A DNA stretch of 64,000 nucleotides from Moritella marina ATCC 15381 (GCF_008931805.1 NZ_CP044399.1:1302001-1366000); one strand, 5' to 3'. Counted from the stretch's first letter, positions 35,653 through 45,882 are shown. Made by a program: numbers and translations. Notes: generated from the letters alone by a model not told the origin.

Positions 35653-37191
35653 ATGAATTTTAACAAAAAACCTTTAGTGATTGCCTTAGCTTTTAGCGTA
35701 ACGAGCACCTTAACGGCAAGTATTGCTTTTAACGTGACAGCTGAAACCCTCACTCGAGATAATGGTGCTCCAGTTGGTGATAACCAAAACTCAATTACTG
35801 CAGGTCCAAATGGCAGCGTGCTATTAGAAGATGTGCAGTTAATTCAAAAACTACAGCGTTTTGCGCGTGAACGTATTCCTGAGCGTGTTGTGCATCCACG
35901 TGGCGCAGGTGCTCATGGTGTATTCGTAGCAAGTACTGATTTTAGCGGTATTACTGCTGCAGCACCCTTTGCAGATAAAGGTAAAGAGACCCCGGTATTT
36001 GTACGTTTTTCTTCGGTGAGCCACAGTAAAGGTAGTCCTGAAACAGTACGTGATCCACGTGGTTTTGCCACTAAATTCTATACTGACGAAGGCAACTGGG
36101 ATCTGGTTGGTAATAACCTGCCGGTATTTTTTATCAGAGATGCAATTAAATTCCCTGATATGGTGCATTCGTTAAAACCATCACCCGTGACTAATATTCA
36201 AGATGCCAACCGTGTGTTTGATTTCTTTTCCAATGAGCCGGGCGCTATCCACATGTTGACGTGGGTATACAGCGATAATGGCACGCCTGCAAGCTATCGT
36301 AAAATGGACGGTTTTGGTGTTCATGCTTATAAGATGATTAATGATGGTGGTGAAGTGAGCTATGTGAAATTTCATTGGAAGAGTTTGCAGGGCATTGATA
36401 ATTTAGATGCAGATGAAGTAGCTAAAGTGCAATCTACGGACTTCCAGCATTTAACCCGTGACTTGTATGCCAGTATCGCCGCAGAGGAGTACCCGCAGTG
36501 GGATTTATATATCAAAGTCATGAGCCCATCAGATCTTAATCACTTTGACTATAACCCACTTGATGCAACCAAAGTATGGACTAATATTGCTGAGACGAAA
36601 GTTGGCACAATGACGTAAAACAGAATGCCGACTAACTTCTTCCAAGAAACGGAACAGGTGGCGATGGCGCCAGCAAACCTTATTCCGGGTATTGAACCGT
36701 CTGAAGATCGGCTTTTACAAGGTCGTGTGTTTTCTTACTCTGATACACAAATGTATCGTTTAGGGGCGAATCATCAACAACTACCGATTAATCGTCCATT
36801 AGTAAACGTGGTTAATTATAATCAAGATGGTGTGCTAAATGTTGGCACAACCCAGTCTAATGTGAATTATCAACCAAGCCGTGAAGGGGTTGTTGAAGAT
36901 CAAGCTGCACGTCATTCTACGCCATCGTTAGCTGGAGATGTGCAGCAACGCGCTATCTATAAACAACAAAATTTTGCACAAGCGGGTGAGCTATATCGTA
37001 GTTTCACTGAGCAAGAGCAGCGTAATTTAATCCGTAATTTATCGGGTGATCTTGGTGCTGTCGAAAATAATGAAGTTAAGCATAAGATGTTGAGCTTTTT
37101 TTATAAAGCTGATACTGAATACGGCACTCAATTAACGAAAGCGGTAAACGGTGATCTTGTCAAAGTTAAAAAATTAGCAATGAGCTTATAA
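35653..37191 (+). pseudogene. katB: exported heme catalase interrupted by one in-frame TAA
   Basis: Two same-frame ORFs (35653-36618 and on to 37191) make one normal-length catalase of about 512 codons. A signal peptide (1-30) is present, with His81 (VVHPRGAGAHG) and Asn153/154 (GNNLPVFF) in the first part and the heme-ligand Tyr (RVFSYSDTQMYRLG) only in the second. The stop at 36616-36618 falls between VGTMT and NRMPTNFF, where catalases have Leu, so one base change TTA to TAA explains it. No other lesion is visible. Either a recent nonsense mutation, a sequence error, or readthrough. An ATG at 36625 could restart, but a split catalase is unlikely to be active. A katB symbol is used because an ankyrin gene follows, as in Pseudomonas katB-ankB. 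Confidence 0.85.
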
Positions 37192-37203
37192 ACAAGTTAA
37201 GTA

Positions 37204-37821
37204 ATGATGATGCGAAATAATCTTCTTTTTAAGGCGATTATTTCGCATATATTAAATGAATTGAGTACTAACAAAATGCTAAATCCAAAAAAGATTTTCC
37301 CACTAATATTTTTGATATTACCTGTTTTATCCTTACTTGTGATTATTAACTTACATGCGAGTGAACTCACCGTTCATGAAGGCTATGATGAACTTACTCC
37401 TTACTATCATGCAGCAGCAAGAACTGGAGATGATGAGGTTGTGATTGAATTCTTGAATGCAGGTTTACCGATTGATATTAAAAATCATAAAGGTTATACC
37501 GCGTTAATGATCGCAACATATAACGGTAATCGATCTATTGTGAATACATTGATCAAACGTGGCACAGATGTGTGTGCTGAAGATAATAAAGGCAATACGG
37601 CACTTATGGCTGCCATTTTTAGAGCTGAGTTCACTATCGCTAAGATGTTGTTGAAAAGTGATTGTGACGCAAACCAGCAAAATAAAGCAGGGCAAACAGC
37701 TGTTATGTATGCGACATTATTTGGCCGTAAGGAGCTAAGATCGTTACTTATTAAACGCGGCGCTGATGTATTACTAAAAGACAATAGTGGTAATTCGGCT
37801 GATAGTATTCAAGAATATTGA
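37204..37821 (+). CDS. periplasmic ankyrin-repeat protein, catalase partner (AnkB-like)
   Basis: 205 aa from ATG 37204, or 181 aa from ATG 37276; neither has a strong ribosome site. An N-terminal hydrophobic segment (PLIFLILPVLSLLVIINLHAS) is a signal or anchor. Four ankyrin repeats follow, the clearest GYTALMIATYNGN, GNTALMAAIFRAE and GQTAVMYATLFGR. In Pseudomonas aeruginosa the AnkB protein is needed for full activity of the co-transcribed KatB catalase. Here the gene starts 12 bp after the interrupted catalase gene. Confidence 0.85.
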   Translation: MMMRNNLLFKAIISHILNELSTNKMLNPKKIFPLIFLILPVLSLLVIINLHASELTVHEGYDELTPYYHAAARTGDDEVVIEFLNAGLPIDIKNHKGYTALMIATYNGNRSIVNTLIKRGTDVCAEDNKGNTALMAAIFRAEFTIAKMLLKSDCDANQQNKAGQTAVMYATLFGRKELRSLLIKRGADVLLKDNSGNSADSIQEY

Positions 37822-38023
37822 AAAATGTGATTATACATAGACTACGATTGTGAATCGATAACAACACAAATCACTTGTTATGTTAGACCTTAATTCGCTA
37901 AGTTCCTAAATTGTTGTGCTATTGTTGTATTAATGCTTACCTTTTTTTTATTGTGAAAAATAACATAAGCAGTCACAAGGTTTACTGGTTTCGCATTTCT
38001 TTATTTTTAGCTAGGAGACAGTC

Positions 38024-39238
38024 ATGATCCCTGAAGCTTACATTTACGACGCAATTCGAACACCGCGTGGTTTAGGCAAACCCAGTGGCGCTTTACACGA
38101 AGCCAAACCCGTTAATCTTTTAGCTGATTTACTTAATCACCTACAACAACGCAATGGCTTTGATACGGATGCGGTCGATGACATTGTATTGGGATGCGTG
38201 ACGCCGATTGGCGAACAAGGTGCAGACATTGCTAAAACGGCGGCGCTTGTTGCTGGATGGAAAGATGATGTTGGCGGGGTGAGTTTAAATCGATTTTGTG
38301 CTTCAGGACTTGAATCTATCAATATGGCAGCGATGAAAATACGCTCGGGTTGGGAGCATTTAGTCATTGCTGGTGGGATTGAATGTATGTCTCGGGTGAA
38401 AATGGGCAGTGATGGTGGCGCTTGGTCAATGGATCCTGAAACCAGTTTAGCGACTGATTATATGCCACAAGGGATCGGTGCTGATTTAATTGCCACGATC
38501 GATGGTTATAGCCGTGAAGATGTAGATGCCTTTGCGGCACGTTCCCATCAACGTGCGACGGCTGCGTGGCAACGGGGGGCGTTTGATCACTCAGTGATCC
38601 CCGTACACGATCGTAATGGCATGTTATTACTTAATAAAGACCAACTTGTTAGAGCGGATTGTTCCGTTACGTCCCTCGCTAAACTTAAACCTGCTTTTGC
38701 TCGGCTTGGACAAGCTGTGTTTGATAGTGTCGCTAAGCGTCGTTATCCGCAAGTCGGCAGTATTCAACATGTTCATACGCCTGGTAATGCCTCTGGTATT
38801 GTTGATGGCGCAGCGCTGATATTAATTGGGAGTGCGGAGGCTGGCGTTAAGTGGGACTTGAAACCCAGAGCAAGAGTGGTCGCGACGGCTGTCGTTGGCA
38901 CAGATCCCACCATCATGCTAACGGGACCTGTCCCTGCAACCCAGAAAGCATTAGCTTTGGCAGGGTTAAGGGTTGAGGATATTGATTTATTTGAAGTGAA
39001 TGAAGCGTTTGCAGCTGTTGTGATGCGTTTTATGAATGAACTTAATATCTCGGCTGATATTGTTAATGTAAACGGCGGTTCTATTGCGATGGGGCATCCG
39101 TTAGGCGCAACGGGGGCGATTATTCTCGGTTCGTTATTAGATGAATTAGAGGCTCGTAATCTAAAGCGTGGTCTTGTTACCTTGTGTGTAGGTGGAGGCA
39201 TGGGGATTGCAACAATTATTGAACGTGTAGAGGGATAA
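38024..39238 (+). CDS. acetyl-CoA C-acyltransferase (thiolase)
   Basis: 404 aa beta-ketothiolase. The nucleophile is Cys92 ([15 protein letters not shown]), with the later GHPLGATGA (His) and CVGGGMG (Cys) completing the active site. AFDSVA-type degradative features and its pairing with a FadB/FadJ-like gene 2 bp downstream indicate the last step of fatty-acid beta-oxidation, releasing acetyl-CoA. It could equally serve another acyl-CoA pathway. AGGAG precedes the ATG. I see no FadR-like operator in the 200-bp leader. Confidence 0.88.
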   Translation: MIPEAYIYDAIRTPRGLGKPSGALHEAKPVNLLADLLNHLQQRNGFDTDAVDDIVLGCVTPIGEQGADIAKTAALVAGWKDDVGGVSLNRFCASGLESINMAAMKIRSGWEHLVIAGGIECMSRVKMGSDGGAWSMDPETSLATDYMPQGIGADLIATIDGYSREDVDAFAARSHQRATAAWQRGAFDHSVIPVHDRNGMLLLNKDQLVRADCSVTSLAKLKPAFARLGQAVFDSVAKRRYPQVGSIQHVHTPGNASGIVDGAALILIGSAEAGVKWDLKPRARVVATAVVGTDPTIMLTGPVPATQKALALAGLRVEDIDLFEVNEAFAAVVMRFMNELNISADIVNVNGGSIAMGHPLGATGAIILGSLLDELEARNLKRGLVTLCVGGGMGIATIIERVEG

Positions 39239-39240
39239 CT

Positions 39241-41466
39241 ATGTCATTAATTAGTACCGTGTCATTAATTAGTAGTACGACATCAATTCGTATAGAGCAA
39301 GATGATGCTGGAATAGTACATTTAATTTTCGATAAAGCCGATTCAAAAGTTAATTTACTTGATCGTTGTTTTATTGATGATTATGTAAAAACAGTGAATC
39401 AACTCAAAAAAATGACCTTTACCGGTGTTGTTCTGCGTTCAGCAAAAACAAGTTTCTTTGCTGGGGGCGATATAACGGAACTCAGCGATAGCGCGATTCA
39501 AGACATTGAAGCAAGTTTCCAATTATTATCCTCGCTGAAAGAGTCTATGCGCTGGTTAGAAACATGTGGAAAACCGCTAGTTGCTTGTATCAATGGTGCT
39601 GCACTTGGCAGTGGTTGGGAACTCGCATTAGCCTGTCATTATCGTATTGCACTGGTGACAAATACGGCATTGGATATACCAACAGTAACATTAGGTTTGC
39701 CTGAAGTTACTTTGGGTTTAATACCGGGCGTGGGTGGCGTCGTCAGAATGACACGCTTGTTAGGGTTTGAAACGTCAATCCCGTATCTACTTAAAGGGAA
39801 ACAATTCGACAGTGAAGAAGGCGTTAAACTGGGGTTAATTGATCAAATCGCGACATCAAATGTACAAATGATGGCACAAGCAACGAATTGGATTTTGTCA
39901 CAACTACAACCAGTGAGACAGACCTTTGATATTGAAAATTATCAATTCCCCGGTGGTCATGTTAATAACCCGAATATCGCGAGCTTGTTAGTGCAAGCGC
40001 CCGCCATGTTAAAGCAAAAAACACAAGGCAATTTACCGGCACCAGAGGCCATTTTAGCAGTCATGATTGAATCTGCTGAAGTAGATGTCGACACGGCGTT
40101 AAGATTGGAAACACGTTATTTTCTGAATGTGATTAGCGATCAAGTGGCTAAAAATATGATTAATACTTTTTGGCATCAATATAATCAAGTCAAAGCCGGA
40201 GCGTCGCGCCCGCTAGATTATTCTGTCAGGAAATTTAGTAAAGTTGGTGTACTCGGAGCGGGTATGATGGGGGCGGGTATTGCTTATGCGTTAGCAAGCC
40301 ATGGCATCACAGTGATCCTAAAAGATATCAGTATAGAAAAAGCTGTTTTTGCTAAATCATACACAGCCTCTATTTTAGCGAACTGTAAACTTGCGGATGA
40401 AGAAAAAGGTGCAATTTTAAGACGCATTATACCATCCAAGGCTCACACCGATTTGATTGGTTGCGATATGGTTATTGAGGCTGTTTTTGAAGACCGTAAA
40501 GTTAAATCACAAGCGATATCTGATACTCTCGCTGCGATTGATGCTGCTGATACGCGTGATGATGTTAGCGGTAGTTGTGATAAGGGTTGTGATCGTCATG
40601 GCCTCATCATGGCCTCGAATACGTCGACATTACCGATAACGAGTTTAGCGACAGCTTCGACAAAGCCTGAAAACTTTATTGGTTTACACTTTTTTTCTCC
40701 AGTAGATAAAATGCCGCTAGTCGAGATAATAAAAGGGGATAAAACCTCATTGGCAACCTTGGCTGCCGCGTATGATTTAGTATTACAAATAGGTAAAGTG
40801 CCCATAGTGGTTAATGATTGCAGGGGCTTTTTTACCTCACGCTTATTTTTCACTTATGTTTCTGAAGGTATGCGCATGTTAAGTGAAGGTGTACCGGCTG
40901 AAGTAATTGAAAATGCAGCGATTCAAGCTGGCTTACCATTAGGGCCTCTCGCCATTATTGATGAGGTGAGTTTGTCACTGGTGGATAATGTACGTAATCA
41001 AACGCGACTAGATTTAAAAGCTGAAGGCAAAGAGCGCATAGATAATCCTGCTGATGCTGTTTTAGACAAGTTATTGGCCTTAAAGCGACGAGGTAAATTA
41101 GCGGGCGCAGGTTTTTATGATTACAGTAGGCAAGGTCATAAGCAGTTATGGCCTGGTTTAACGACGGTATTTCCAACCCAAGATAACTGGGATATAGAGA
41201 CGGTGAAAGACCGTTTATTATTTGTGCAATCCTTAGAGGCGCTCAGAGCGTATGAAGAAGGGGTGGTGACAAGTACCCGTGATGCCAATATCGGTTCAAT
41301 TTTTGGTTTAGGTTTTCCAGCTTGGACTGGCGGTGTTTTACAGTTCGTTGATCACTATGGTGCTGTCGCATTTAAGCGCCGTTCAGAGCAATTAACTGAA
41401 CAGTTTGGTCCGCAATTCACACCTGCTGCGATACTCTCACACTGGTATTCTCACAGTAGTAAATAG
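39241..41466 (+). CDS. multifunctional enoyl-CoA hydratase/3-hydroxyacyl-CoA dehydrogenase (FadJ/FadB-like)
   Basis: 741 aa. The crotonase domain (about 15-205) has the oxyanion segment AKTSFFAGGDI and ACINGAALGSGWE, and catalytic Glu-containing LPEVTLGLIPGVGG. The NAD domain (about 325-510) has VGVLGAGMMGAGIAYALA, and the 3HCDH C-terminal domains follow (LHFFSPVDKMPLVEII, RGFFTSR). It does two sequential beta-oxidation steps with the thiolase encoded 2 bp upstream. A short extra Cys/Asp-rich stretch (DTRDDVSGSCDKGCDRHG) is inserted before MASNTSTLPI, where relatives usually have a shorter loop. Confidence 0.9.
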   Translation: MSLISTVSLISSTTSIRIEQDDAGIVHLIFDKADSKVNLLDRCFIDDYVKTVNQLKKMTFTGVVLRSAKTSFFAGGDITELSDSAIQDIEASFQLLSSLKESMRWLETCGKPLVACINGAALGSGWELALACHYRIALVTNTALDIPTVTLGLPEVTLGLIPGVGGVVRMTRLLGFETSIPYLLKGKQFDSEEGVKLGLIDQIATSNVQMMAQATNWILSQLQPVRQTFDIENYQFPGGHVNNPNIASLLVQAPAMLKQKTQGNLPAPEAILAVMIESAEVDVDTALRLETRYFLNVISDQVAKNMINTFWHQYNQVKAGASRPLDYSVRKFSKVGVLGAGMMGAGIAYALASHGITVILKDISIEKAVFAKSYTASILANCKLADEEKGAILRRIIPSKAHTDLIGCDMVIEAVFEDRKVKSQAISDTLAAIDAADTRDDVSGSCDKGCDRHGLIMASNTSTLPITSLATASTKPENFIGLHFFSPVDKMPLVEIIKGDKTSLATLAAAYDLVLQIGKVPIVVNDCRGFFTSRLFFTYVSEGMRMLSEGVPAEVIENAAIQAGLPLGPLAIIDEVSLSLVDNVRNQTRLDLKAEGKERIDNPADAVLDKLLALKRRGKLAGAGFYDYSRQGHKQLWPGLTTVFPTQDNWDIETVKDRLLFVQSLEALRAYEEGVVTSTRDANIGSIFGLGFPAWTGGVLQFVDHYGAVAFKRRSEQLTEQFGPQFTPAAILSHWYSHSSK
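39244..39279 (+). repeat. 18-bp tandem duplication at the 5' end of the fadJ-like gene
   Basis: The segments at 39244-39261 and 39262-39279 share TCATTAATTAGTA and encode the duplicated N-terminal SLISTV-SLISST. The repeat lies before the start of the crotonase domain and keeps the frame. Confidence 0.6.
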
Positions 41467-41651
41467 AAGTCGTAAACGACTTAATGCAAATGCAGTCTCA
41501 ATGATAGACGTTTGTCGAACGTTGGGTGAGCAATGACGATTTTGTAAAAGTTGAAGTGTAAGTCTCTTGTTCATGTGCGATTCATATTTCGCGTTATATT
41601 ATGAAGATTAAGCATAACGAGAAAGCTAATTGAGAGAAGAGAAGATTACAC

Positions 41652-41885
41652 ATGATAAATACAGCATACAAGATCATAACGCTTTTAATTGGGTTCATTA
41701 GCTTTGTATTCGTGACAGGCTTAGGCTTGATACTTACTACTGTCTTGTTAATTACAGGCATAATCGCGAGGCCATTTTTACTGAAAAATGTACAAGATAA
41801 AGGTAATCAGCCACAGGCGTATAAGGTAAATGATGCCGTACCAGGTCAAGTGTATGAAGGCAAATATGAGCGAGTGGATCAGTAA
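41652..41885 (+). CDS. hypothetical small membrane protein
   Basis: 77 aa. One long N-terminal hydrophobic region (about residues 6-44, one or two helices) and a polar C-terminal tail with PQAYKVNDAVPGQVYEGKYERVDQ. Not a recognised family. It is 113 bp upstream of the RIO kinase gene in the same direction and may be cotranscribed. GAAGAG-type ribosome sequence upstream. Confidence 0.6.
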   Translation: MINTAYKIITLLIGFISFVFVTGLGLILTTVLLITGIIARPFLLKNVQDKGNQPQAYKVNDAVPGQVYEGKYERVDQ

Positions 41886-41998
41886 AAATACTGATGTCTG
41901 TGATGACTGTTTATAAATTACACGATGATGTTTTAAAACAAATTCACTAATGTTATTATCCAAGGTTCATGTAACGGTTAACTAGGAGATAATAACTA

Positions 41999-42859
41999 GT
42001 GAAAGTGCCACAAAGAATACAACCTCTTGTTGATGATGGACTTGTTGACGAAGTCGTTCGTCAGCTTATGAGTGGTAAAGAAGCAACTGTATATGTTGTG
42101 CGGTGTGGGCAAGAGATCCGTTGCGCTAAAGTTTATAAAGAAGTTGAAAAGAGAAGCTTTAAACAGGCTGTTCAATATCGTGAAGGTCGTAAGGTTCGTA
42201 ATAGCCGACGCGCACGAGCAATGGAAAAAGGCTCTAGCTTTGGACGTAATGAGCAAGAGAAGGTCTGGCAAAATGCTGAAGTTGAAGCACTATATCGTTT
42301 AGACAATGCTGGTGTTCGAGTACCTGAACCATATGGTTGTTTCGACGGTGTTTTACTCATGGAACTGGTAACTGATGCAGACGGTTTTGCGGCACCGCGT
42401 TTAGCTGATGTTGTATTAACACCAGAACAAGCCGTTATAGATCATGATAAAGTGATTCACTTTGTTAAATTAATGCTCTGTGCAGGCCTTATTCATGGTG
42501 ATTTATCTGAATTCAACGTATTAGTTGACGAACACGGTCCTGTTATTATTGATTTGCCACAAGCAGTTGATGCATCAGCAAATAATAACGCCAAGTGGAT
42601 GCTTGAGCGTGATGTTGAAAACATGAGACTTTATTATGGCCAATTCGCACCACAATTACTTGAGCTAAAATATGCCAAAGAAATGTGGGCGTTATATGAA
42701 CTTGGCGAACTGAATGCTGATGCTGAGTTAACCGGCGAGTTTGTTGAAGATACAGAGTCTGCTGATGTCGATGGTATTTTAGACGAGATTAACGCTGCGA
42801 GAGAAGAAGAACTTGATCGTTTAGCGCGTATTCAATCGGCTGATGAAGTTGAACAGTAA
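41999..42859 (+). CDS. RIO1-type serine protein kinase
   Basis: 286 aa. Nucleotide loop GKEATVY (26-32), ATP-binding Lys44 (RCAKVYK), catalytic HGDLSEFNVL (166-175, Asp168 and Asn173) and metal-binding Asp185 (VIIDLPQAVD) are all present, so the kinase should be active. The C-terminal 60 residues are very acidic. This is the bacterial RIO branch found in many gammaproteobacteria; its substrate is unknown. GTG start with TAGGAG upstream. A strong terminator follows. Confidence 0.9.
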   Translation: MKVPQRIQPLVDDGLVDEVVRQLMSGKEATVYVVRCGQEIRCAKVYKEVEKRSFKQAVQYREGRKVRNSRRARAMEKGSSFGRNEQEKVWQNAEVEALYRLDNAGVRVPEPYGCFDGVLLMELVTDADGFAAPRLADVVLTPEQAVIDHDKVIHFVKLMLCAGLIHGDLSEFNVLVDEHGPVIIDLPQAVDASANNNAKWMLERDVENMRLYYGQFAPQLLELKYAKEMWALYELGELNADAELTGEFVEDTESADVDGILDEINAAREEELDRLARIQSADEVEQ

Positions 42860-42907
42860 ACTGCGATAGCGAGACAAGCGGAGCTTAATCGCGATTAGAA
42901 TTGATGG

Positions 42908-42945
42908 AACCCCTTAGCAATGTGTATTTCTAAGGGGTTTTTTAT
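42908..42945 (+). terminator. rho-independent terminator of the RIO kinase gene
   Basis: AACCCCTTAG (42908-42917) pairs with CTAAGGGGTT (42930-42939) around a 12-nt loop, followed by six T. Confidence 0.88.
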
Positions 42946-43029
42946 AACGTTGAAATGAGGATGTACTTATGATCCATGTTTATTCGTAACCTACACTATT
43001 TACTTACATTACTCATGACACTGTAATGC

Positions 43030-43413
43030 CTAACGTGATGTAACTATGTCTTGCTCCATGCTGGTGAAACTTTCTTCCGAAACCAATCTATTTGGTCGTA
43101 AACCAACACAATTTGTTGGTAAGTCCTGTTCGCGCTCTAAATATAATGCGCAATTATATAAATTCTTACGTAATGCAATATCACTACCTAACTTATCTTC
43201 TCCCCAATAATGTAATTCAAAAATCAAAAACCAAAAGATTTGTTCTTTTTCGTTTGAGACTTTCTCGTCGACTACATCCAGAGATTGCCAATCTTGTAAA
43301 ACATCCCATACCAAGTTACTTAATTCTTTATAACTGGTTTTATGCATGAGAAATTGATTTAAGTTGTTTGTTAATATTTCTGATTTCTCATTAATAAATG
43401 CGATTGCTTGCAT
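43030..43413 (-). CDS. hypothetical protein
   Basis: 127 aa, soluble and helix-rich, with an aromatic centre (IFWFLIFELHYWGEDKLGSD). No signal peptide or known motif; I do not recognise the family. GGAGAT lies about 8 nt before the ATG, which supports it as a real gene. It is divergent from the RIO kinase terminator and followed by no partner. Confidence 0.6.
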   Translation of the reverse strand: MQAIAFINEKSEILTNNLNQFLMHKTSYKELSNLVWDVLQDWQSLDVVDEKVSNEKEQIFWFLIFELHYWGEDKLGSDIALRKNLYNCALYLEREQDLPTNCVGLRPNRLVSEESFTSMEQDIVTSR

Positions 43414-43521
43414 TGGTTTATCTCCACTTGTTTAAACTAATTTTAAGTTTAGCCTCAAACATTTATTTGGAGAGGTTTAAACTTGATTAATAATGCCTAA
43501 AAAGTAATAGTTCGATCTTGG

Positions 43522-44427
43522 TCACATCATTGTCGCTAAGTGTTTGAAATGTTCCTTTAGGAAACTGAGTAACACACGATGTTTTTTCGAACCCGCGCTT
43601 CCTGGTGGAAAAACGCCGTATAGTTCAATATTTGCTAACTCATAATCAGACAACAGTTGTTCGAGCTTATGCGAAGCTATTTTAGGTGCTGCGTCGTAAA
43701 ATGGAATTCGCGCAATACCATGACCACCTTCAACAAAGGCTGTACGTGCAGCCGCATTGTTGGTCGTAATACTTCCTTTCGGTTTAACGCTGTATGCGCG
43801 AGTGCCTTTAGTCAGTGTTACTGTACTCGAGCTTAATTTATATAATACCCAATTATGTTCGACCAGTTCAGTCGGGGTTGTTGGTCGACCATATTTATTC
43901 AAATAATTGGGTGATGCACATAAACAGGTTTTCATTGAGATTAGTTTTCTGGCCTGCAAGCCGGAGTCAATCAATGGGGCGCCCCTGATCGCGAGATCAA
44001 TCCCTTCTTGCATGATGTTAACGATATCATCGGTCAGTATGATGTCCAATTCAATTTTCGGAAATTGGATCTTGAACATGTTTAATGCTGGAACAATGAT
44101 CTGTAATCCAACATTGACCGGACAAGTCACCTTCAATAAACCTTCAGGTTCATGTTTTAAATTTTCTATTTGTTGATTTGCAGCTTCAGCTTGCAGTGCG
44201 ATTTCTTGACAGTGTTGGTAGTACTGTTGACCTGCTTCTGTAAGGGTAAAACTGCGAGTGGTACGGTTAAGTAATTTTAGTCCTAGCTGTGTTTCTAGCT
44301 TTTTAAGGTGATAACTGACAACAGCGCGCGAGAGGTTTAAATGTTTTGCAGCAGCAGAGAGCGTACCTTGTTCGACAATCTGAGCGTAAACAACCATACT
44401 TTTTAATTGTTCAAAAGAAACATTCAT
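43522..44427 (-). CDS. LysR family transcriptional regulator
   Basis: 301 aa. The N-terminal winged HTH (MVVYAQIVEQGTLSAAAKHLNLSRAVVSYHLKKLE) and the effector domain (about 90-295) are normal. It belongs to the branch often annotated as AaeR/DmlR-like. It is divergent from the DJ-1/PfpI gene with a 213-bp gap, the usual layout for a LysR regulator and its target, so it probably controls that gene. Confidence 0.9.
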   Translation of the reverse strand: MNVSFEQLKSMVVYAQIVEQGTLSAAAKHLNLSRAVVSYHLKKLETQLGLKLLNRTTRSFTLTEAGQQYYQHCQEIALQAEAANQQIENLKHEPEGLLKVTCPVNVGLQIIVPALNMFKIQFPKIELDIILTDDIVNIMQEGIDLAIRGAPLIDSGLQARKLISMKTCLCASPNYLNKYGRPTTPTELVEHNWVLYKLSSSTVTLTKGTRAYSVKPKGSITTNNAAARTAFVEGGHGIARIPFYDAAPKIASHKLEQLLSDYELANIELYGVFPPGSAGSKKHRVLLSFLKEHFKHLATMM

Positions 44428-44640
44428 TGATTGAAACCATATAGATGCAGTAATGAATCAATTGTATCAAAAATATGAACAGTGTAGTCAATTTACTCTG
44501 CATTGTTAGGTTTATCACTGAGGTATAGACTGCTTGTGTTCGTTGTTACAACGAATGGCACTTGTTATTAATTAAACAGCTATTCATAACACGGCTATCT
44601 AGTCATTAGATTTATGCCCGCTTAAAGCAAAGGAATTATC

Positions 44641-45321
44641 ATGATTAAGAATATTTTAGTGGTATTAACATCACATGCAAATTTAGGTAATACAGGCAAG
44701 AAAACAGGTTTTTGGGTTGAAGAATTAGCAGCGCCTTATTACGTATTTCTTGATGCAGGGATGAATATTACGCTCGCGTCACCTGCTGGTGGCCAACCAC
44801 CAATTGATCCTGCAAGTGCCGATGAAAGTATGCAAACAGAGGCAACGCGCCGTTTTGATGCCGATAAAGCTGCACAGCAAGCGCTTGCAACGACAGTTAA
44901 ACTTGATGAAGTAAAAGAACAAGATTTTGATGCTGTATTTTATCCTGGTGGTCATGGCCCGCTATGGGATTTAACGGATAACACAACATCAATTGATTTA
45001 CTTTCTGCATTTATTGCCAATAACAAACCTGTATCTGCGGTTTGCCATGCAACTGCGGCGTTACTTAATGTGAAAACAGCTGATGGTGAGTATGTCGTTA
45101 AAGGTAAAGCTGTAACAGGGTTTTCAAATACAGAAGAAGATGCAGTTCAATTAACTGATATCGTCCCATTCTTACTTGAAGATGAACTTGTTAATCGCGG
45201 CGGTGACTATCAAAAAGTAGCAGATTGGAGCCCGTTCGCAGTACAAGATGGCTTAATCATCACGGGGCAAAACCCTGCATCTTCAGCTTTAGTGGCTGAA
45301 AAACTAATCGCACAGGCTTAA
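44641..45321 (+). CDS. DJ-1/PfpI family protein (Hsp31-like type 1 glutamine amidotransferase domain)
   Basis: 226 aa. Nucleophile elbow SAVCHATAAL with Cys135-His136, conserved Glu28 (FWVEEL), and YPGGHGPLWDL are the family active-site features. Members of this subgroup act as glyoxalase III/deglycase-like enzymes or chaperones, detoxifying methylglyoxal-type electrophiles. AAGGA precedes the ATG. Regulation by the divergent LysR gene is likely. A terminator follows. Confidence 0.88.
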   Translation: MIKNILVVLTSHANLGNTGKKTGFWVEELAAPYYVFLDAGMNITLASPAGGQPPIDPASADESMQTEATRRFDADKAAQQALATTVKLDEVKEQDFDAVFYPGGHGPLWDLTDNTTSIDLLSAFIANNKPVSAVCHATAALLNVKTADGEYVVKGKAVTGFSNTEEDAVQLTDIVPFLLEDELVNRGGDYQKVADWSPFAVQDGLIITGQNPASSALVAEKLIAQA

Positions 45322-45415
45322 TACCAGGAATGTAATGTTGGATGATACCGAATTATAATAGCAGTGGTAAACTCCAAATTTTGGTGACTTATTAGTCCTA
45401 AGTATCGAATAAATA

Positions 45416-45455
45416 AAAATGGCCGGAATGATGATTTATTCTGGCCATTTTTTTT
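45416..45455 (+). terminator. rho-independent terminator of the DJ-1/PfpI gene
   Basis: ATGGCCGGAAT (from 45419) pairs with ATTCTGGCCAT (to 45449) with one mismatch, followed by eight or nine T. Confidence 0.85.
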
Positions 45456-45579
45456 ACTATTAAAATACAATTAGTGAATTATCAATGCTCAATTAATACT
45501 ATTTTAATTCATTAATGTTATAACTCAGTGGTATTGTTTTATTGTATTTTATAGTGTAATTCATGCTTAAGGAAAAGTA

Positions 45580-45882
45580 ATGGGTGATTTAGAATGGATG
45601 ATGGGTGTAATTATGCTATCGAGTTTTTCGTTTGCTGCAATTGCTCGCTTCAATTTACATCGATATTTAGAACGTAAACAATGTTTAGCCACAGTCGTTA
45701 AGACACAAGAACAGGTTAAACATGAAAAACCATGTCCAGAGGCTATTTGGAATGAAGGTTTAAATAAGTTATATCGATATATTATTACAGGAATGGTTAT
45801 TTTTGTTGGAGGAAGTGCAACACTTGTTGATAGTGGCGCACTTAATGCGTTGGTCTGCATTTTTACTCATGAAATATCGTAA
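45580..45882 (+). CDS. hypothetical membrane protein
   Basis: 100 aa with an N-terminal hydrophobic helix (about residues 5-22), a basic middle (RFNLHRYLERKQC) and a second hydrophobic helix (about 67-88). Not recognised. AAGGA lies 6 nt before the ATG, which supports the start. It is isolated between two terminator-bounded units. Confidence 0.5.
   Translation: MGDLEWMMGVIMLSSFSFAAIARFNLHRYLERKQCLATVVKTQEQVKHEKPCPEAIWNEGLNKLYRYIITGMVIFVGGSATLVDSGALNALVCIFTHEIS

Noticed and set aside
36625-37191. Second catalase part as an independent gene
   Set aside because: It is in the same frame, lacks its own ribosome site and contains only the C-terminal part of a catalase, so it is treated as part of one interrupted gene.
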